Translations under genes and position numbers: made by a program | Origin: Polaribacter sp. L3A8 | GTDB lineage: Bacteria > Bacteroidota > Bacteroidia > Flavobacteriales > Flavobacteriaceae | Assembly: GCF_009796785.1 (NCBI RefSeq) | Contig: NZ_CP047026.1 | Location: forward strand, 2,896,501-2,960,500 | Length of the DNA stretch: 64,000 nt | Reading direction: 5' to 3' | Shown: one piece after another, positions 61,463-64,000 of the stretch | Layout: every line of letters starts with the position of its first letter | Position numbering within the stretch: position 1 is the stretch's first letter | The notes under the pieces: model-generated | Database searches by the model: none | What the model was told of the DNA's origin: nothing | The model's input: the letters and a program-made list of their open reading frames with translations, nothing else

Positions 61463-64000
61463 ATGAAAGAAAATATAATAGACAACTTAAAATCTTACGC
61501 ATTTAAAGAAGTTACTTTCGATAAGTTAATGAAAAAAAGAATTAACCAAGTGTTAATAGTTTGCTCTAACTACGATTTTTACATGCTAGAAGAAGATGGT
61601 AGAATTGAAGAGCGAATTTTTAATGAATATACTTCGTTAAACTTAAGATATCCACCAAATTTTGTACACGCAAATTCTGCAAAAAGAGCCATTAAAATGA
61701 TGGATTCTCATAAAATAGACATCGTTATTACTTGGTTAGATATTGGTCATTATAAAGCATTTGAAACATCAAAAATAATTAAAGAGACGTTTCCTAATGT
61801 GCCAATTGCGGCATTAAGTCATCATTCATCAGAATTAAGAAGCAAGTTAAAAAAAGGGAACACAGGTATTATAGATTTTGTTTTTCATTGGAATGGTAAT
61901 GCAGATATATTTTTGGCCATTATAAAGTTAACGGAAGATAGAATGAATGCCGAAGTTGATATTAATGGTGTTGGTGTAAAAGCCATTTTATTAGTAGAAG
62001 ATTCACTTAAATTTTATTCACGATATATTCCACTTATTTATAAAGTTATTCTTAAACAAACCCAACAAATAATGTCTGAAGGGTTAAATGAACAACGAAA
62101 AATGTTGTTAATGAGAGGAAGACCAAAAATTTTATTGGCAACGACTTATGAAGAAGGAATGCTTTTATTTGATACCTACAAAGAAAACTTACTAGGTGTA
62201 ATATCTGATGTTAATTATTTTAAAGATGGTGTACGAAATGAAGAAGCAGGATTTTTATTTTTAGATTATGTAAGAAATTACAAGCGTTATTTTCCTTTTT
62301 TAATTCAATCTTCGGATGCCAATAATAAAAAACGAGCTTTAGAACTAAAAGGAAAATTTTTATACAAGCATTCAGAAACATTAGGGGTAGATATTAAAAA
62401 TTATATTGTAAAATATTTTGCATTTGGCGACTTTGAGTTTTGGGATCCTTTACAAATGAAAGTCTTAGCTAAAGCCAAAGATTTAAATGAATTTCAAAAA
62501 GCTATCAAAATTGTTACGGAAGATTGTTTAATGTATCATGCCACAAGAAGCGAGTTTTCTAAATGGTTAAAATCTAGAGCGCTGTTTCCTTTGGCAGATT
62601 TATTAAGTACTATAGAATATGATGATTTTGAAAACAGCAATCAAATAAGAGCGTTTTTAAATAACGCAATTAAATTATATAGAATTTATAGATCTAGAGG
62701 AGTAATTGTAAAATTTAACAAACTTAAATATGATGAATTTGTTGGGTTTGCAAGAATAGGAGAAGGAGCTTTAGGAGGAAAAGGAAGAGGTTTGGCGTTT
62801 ATAGACTCTTTTTTAAAGCGAAATAATTTATATAATAAATACGAAAACGTAAGCATATCAATACCAAGAACCGTTGTAATAAGTACCGAAGTTTTTGATC
62901 AATTTATTGATACACACAAACTAATTGAATTTGTTGCCGAATGTTCGGATGATAATAAAATACTAAATAAATTTATTTCAAAAGATTTACCAGAATGGGC
63001 TTTAGAAGATATTAAAGCATTTTTAAAAACAACCAAATGCCCAATTGCCATAAGATCTTCTAGTATTTTAGAAGATTCTAATTTTCAGCCTTTTGCAGGT
63101 GTTTTTTCAACATATATGATTCCGGATGCTGACATTGATAAAAAAGTTGAAATGGTTTCTAATGCCATAAAATCGGTTATGGCCTCTTCTTTTTTCGAAA
63201 ACAGTAAAACATATTTAAAAGCATTAGCACACACTATAGAGGAAGATAAAATGGCGGTAATTTTACAAGAGGTTGCCGGTAAACAATACCAAGACGTGTA
63301 TTACCCAAATATATCTGGAGTAGCACGTTCTATTAATTTTTATCCGATTGGAGAAGAAAAGCCAAACGAAGGAATTGCTAATATTGCTTTAGGTTTAGGC
63401 GAGTTGATTGTAGGTGGAGGTAAATCTTTACGTTTTTCGCCCTATCATCCCAAAAAAGTATTACAATTATCTTCTCCGGGCTCTACCCAAAGAGAAACAC
63501 AGCAATATTTTTATGGTTTAGATTTAGACCCAGAAAGTTATCAAACATCTACCTGTGAGGCAATTAATAAAAAGAAAGTAACGATTAGAAAAGCAGAAAA
63601 CCATGGCTCTTTAAAATTTGTTGCATCTACCTACGATATACAAAACAATAGGATTAGACCAGGCGTAATGCACGATGGAATTCGTGTAATTACGTTTGAT
63701 AATATTTTAAAGTACAACACCTTCCCTTTGCCAGAAATTTTACAAGAATTATTAAGAATTGGGCAACGAGAAATGAGAAACCCTATAGAAATAGAGTTTG
63801 CTGTAAAGCTAGATGTTCCGTTAGGAAAACCCAAAGAATTTAGTTTTTTACAAATTAGACCTATTGTAGAAAGTGTAGAAACAGTGAGTAAATTACCCGA
63901 AAATCTAAATATTTTAGACACTATAATTTATTCTGAATCTGCTTTAGGAAATGGAAAATATGAAAACATTTGTGATGTTGTTTATGTAAAACCTCAAACC
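61463..64000 (+). CDS. PEP/pyruvate-binding (PPDK-N) protein with receiver-like domains, partial
   Basis: An open frame from ATG 61463 runs 846 codons to the window edge without a stop, so the gene is incomplete here. The first third holds two receiver-like segments: NQVLIVCSNYDFYMLEEDGR with DIVITWLDIG near residue 90, and KAILLVEDSLKFYSRYIPL near residue 173. Next comes a linker, then the ATP-grasp domain of pyruvate phosphate dikinase/PEP synthase: FARIGEGALGGKGRGLAFID near residue 430 and AIRSSSILEDSNFQPFAGVF near residue 528. It may phosphorylate or regulate a partner protein rather than make PEP. It follows gdhA by 117 bp. Confidence 0.82.
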   Translation, partial: MKENIIDNLKSYAFKEVTFDKLMKKRINQVLIVCSNYDFYMLEEDGRIEERIFNEYTSLNLRYPPNFVHANSAKRAIKMMDSHKIDIVITWLDIGHYKAFETSKIIKETFPNVPIAALSHHSSELRSKLKKGNTGIIDFVFHWNGNADIFLAIIKLTEDRMNAEVDINGVGVKAILLVEDSLKFYSRYIPLIYKVILKQTQQIMSEGLNEQRKMLLMRGRPKILLATTYEEGMLLFDTYKENLLGVISDVNYFKDGVRNEEAGFLFLDYVRNYKRYFPFLIQSSDANNKKRALELKGKFLYKHSETLGVDIKNYIVKYFAFGDFEFWDPLQMKVLAKAKDLNEFQKAIKIVTEDCLMYHATRSEFSKWLKSRALFPLADLLSTIEYDDFENSNQIRAFLNNAIKLYRIYRSRGVIVKFNKLKYDEFVGFARIGEGALGGKGRGLAFIDSFLKRNNLYNKYENVSISIPRTVVISTEVFDQFIDTHKLIEFVAECSDDNKILNKFISKDLPEWALEDIKAFLKTTKCPIAIRSSSILEDSNFQPFAGVFSTYMIPDADIDKKVEMVSNAIKSVMASSFFENSKTYLKALAHTIEEDKMAVILQEVAGKQYQDVYYPNISGVARSINFYPIGEEKPNEGIANIALGLGELIVGGGKSLRFSPYHPKKVLQLSSPGSTQRETQQYFYGLDLDPESYQTSTCEAINKKKVTIRKAENHGSLKFVASTYDIQNNRIRPGVMHDGIRVITFDNILKYNTFPLPEILQELLRIGQREMRNPIEIEFAVKLDVPLGKPKEFSFLQIRPIVESVETVSKLPENLNILDTIIYSESALGNGKYENICDVVYVKPQT

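Noticed and set aside
63631..63921. Minus-strand frame inside the PPDK-type gene
   Set aside because: Antisense to a long, well-supported coding region with clear motifs.

Overview
The window reads as a chromosomal segment of a marine-type Bacteroidota, most likely family Flavobacteriaceae and close to Polaribacter or Tenacibaculum. This is a judgement from protein style and gene set, not a database result. Supporting signs are the strongly AT-rich DNA, promoters of the TTG/TAnnTTTG type, few Shine-Dalgarno sites, a FecI/FecR/TonB-receptor set, a DUF4175 protein, an S23 four-helix-bundle gene and many short lipoproteins. I saw no rRNA, tRNA, CRISPR array or insertion sequence.

0-13 kb: an ECF sigma factor, panB, an S23-family gene, a D-2-hydroxyacid dehydrogenase, a VOC protein, a coiled-coil stress-type protein and a DoxX-like membrane protein. 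At 4.4-6.1 kb lies a decayed tandem duplication holding ruined copies of the neighbouring methyltransferase, the mnmG 3' part and doxX. Intact methyltransferase, mnmG, ybeY and a DUF4175 gene follow on the minus strand. Three parS-like palindromes sit here, one of them kept inside the decayed copy.

13-24 kb: gltX, an SPFH protein, a membrane LytTR regulator, tatA, a GIN-domain protein, rnr and a lipid kinase. Then comes a gene-poor, very AT-rich 0.7 kb stretch with a cluster of DnaA-box-like 9-mers (candidate oriC), followed by rpiB and an ElaA-type acetyltransferase.

24-31.5 kb: a cell-surface signalling module. A sigma factor, FecR anti-sigma and TonB-dependent receptor are on the minus strand. 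A repeat-containing lipoprotein, a lipoprotein metalloprotease and a beta-barrel protein are on the plus strand. Four copies of one two-box motif with identical spacing lie upstream of the fecR, lipoprotein and barrel genes, and look like the promoter of the local sigma factor.

31.5-50.6 kb: housekeeping and envelope genes. These include a pseudouridine synthase, two hydrolases, an aldose epimerase, dinD divergent from recA, a LytTR response regulator, dut, a flippase, gpsA, an MFS carrier, two paralogous small secreted proteins, glpD, TerB, a 2OG-Fe(II) oxygenase and an NhaC antiporter. Three small membrane-protein genes (57, 36 and 50 aa) in this and the preceding region are easily missed.

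50.6-64 kb: dispersed Flavobacteria-type repeats, then an RND efflux operon (GbsR/MarR regulator, adaptor, pump, outer-membrane factor, TetR regulator) with a clear palindromic operator over its promoter. After it come pheS, gdhA and the start of a large PEP/pyruvate-binding protein with receiver-like domains that runs off the end.
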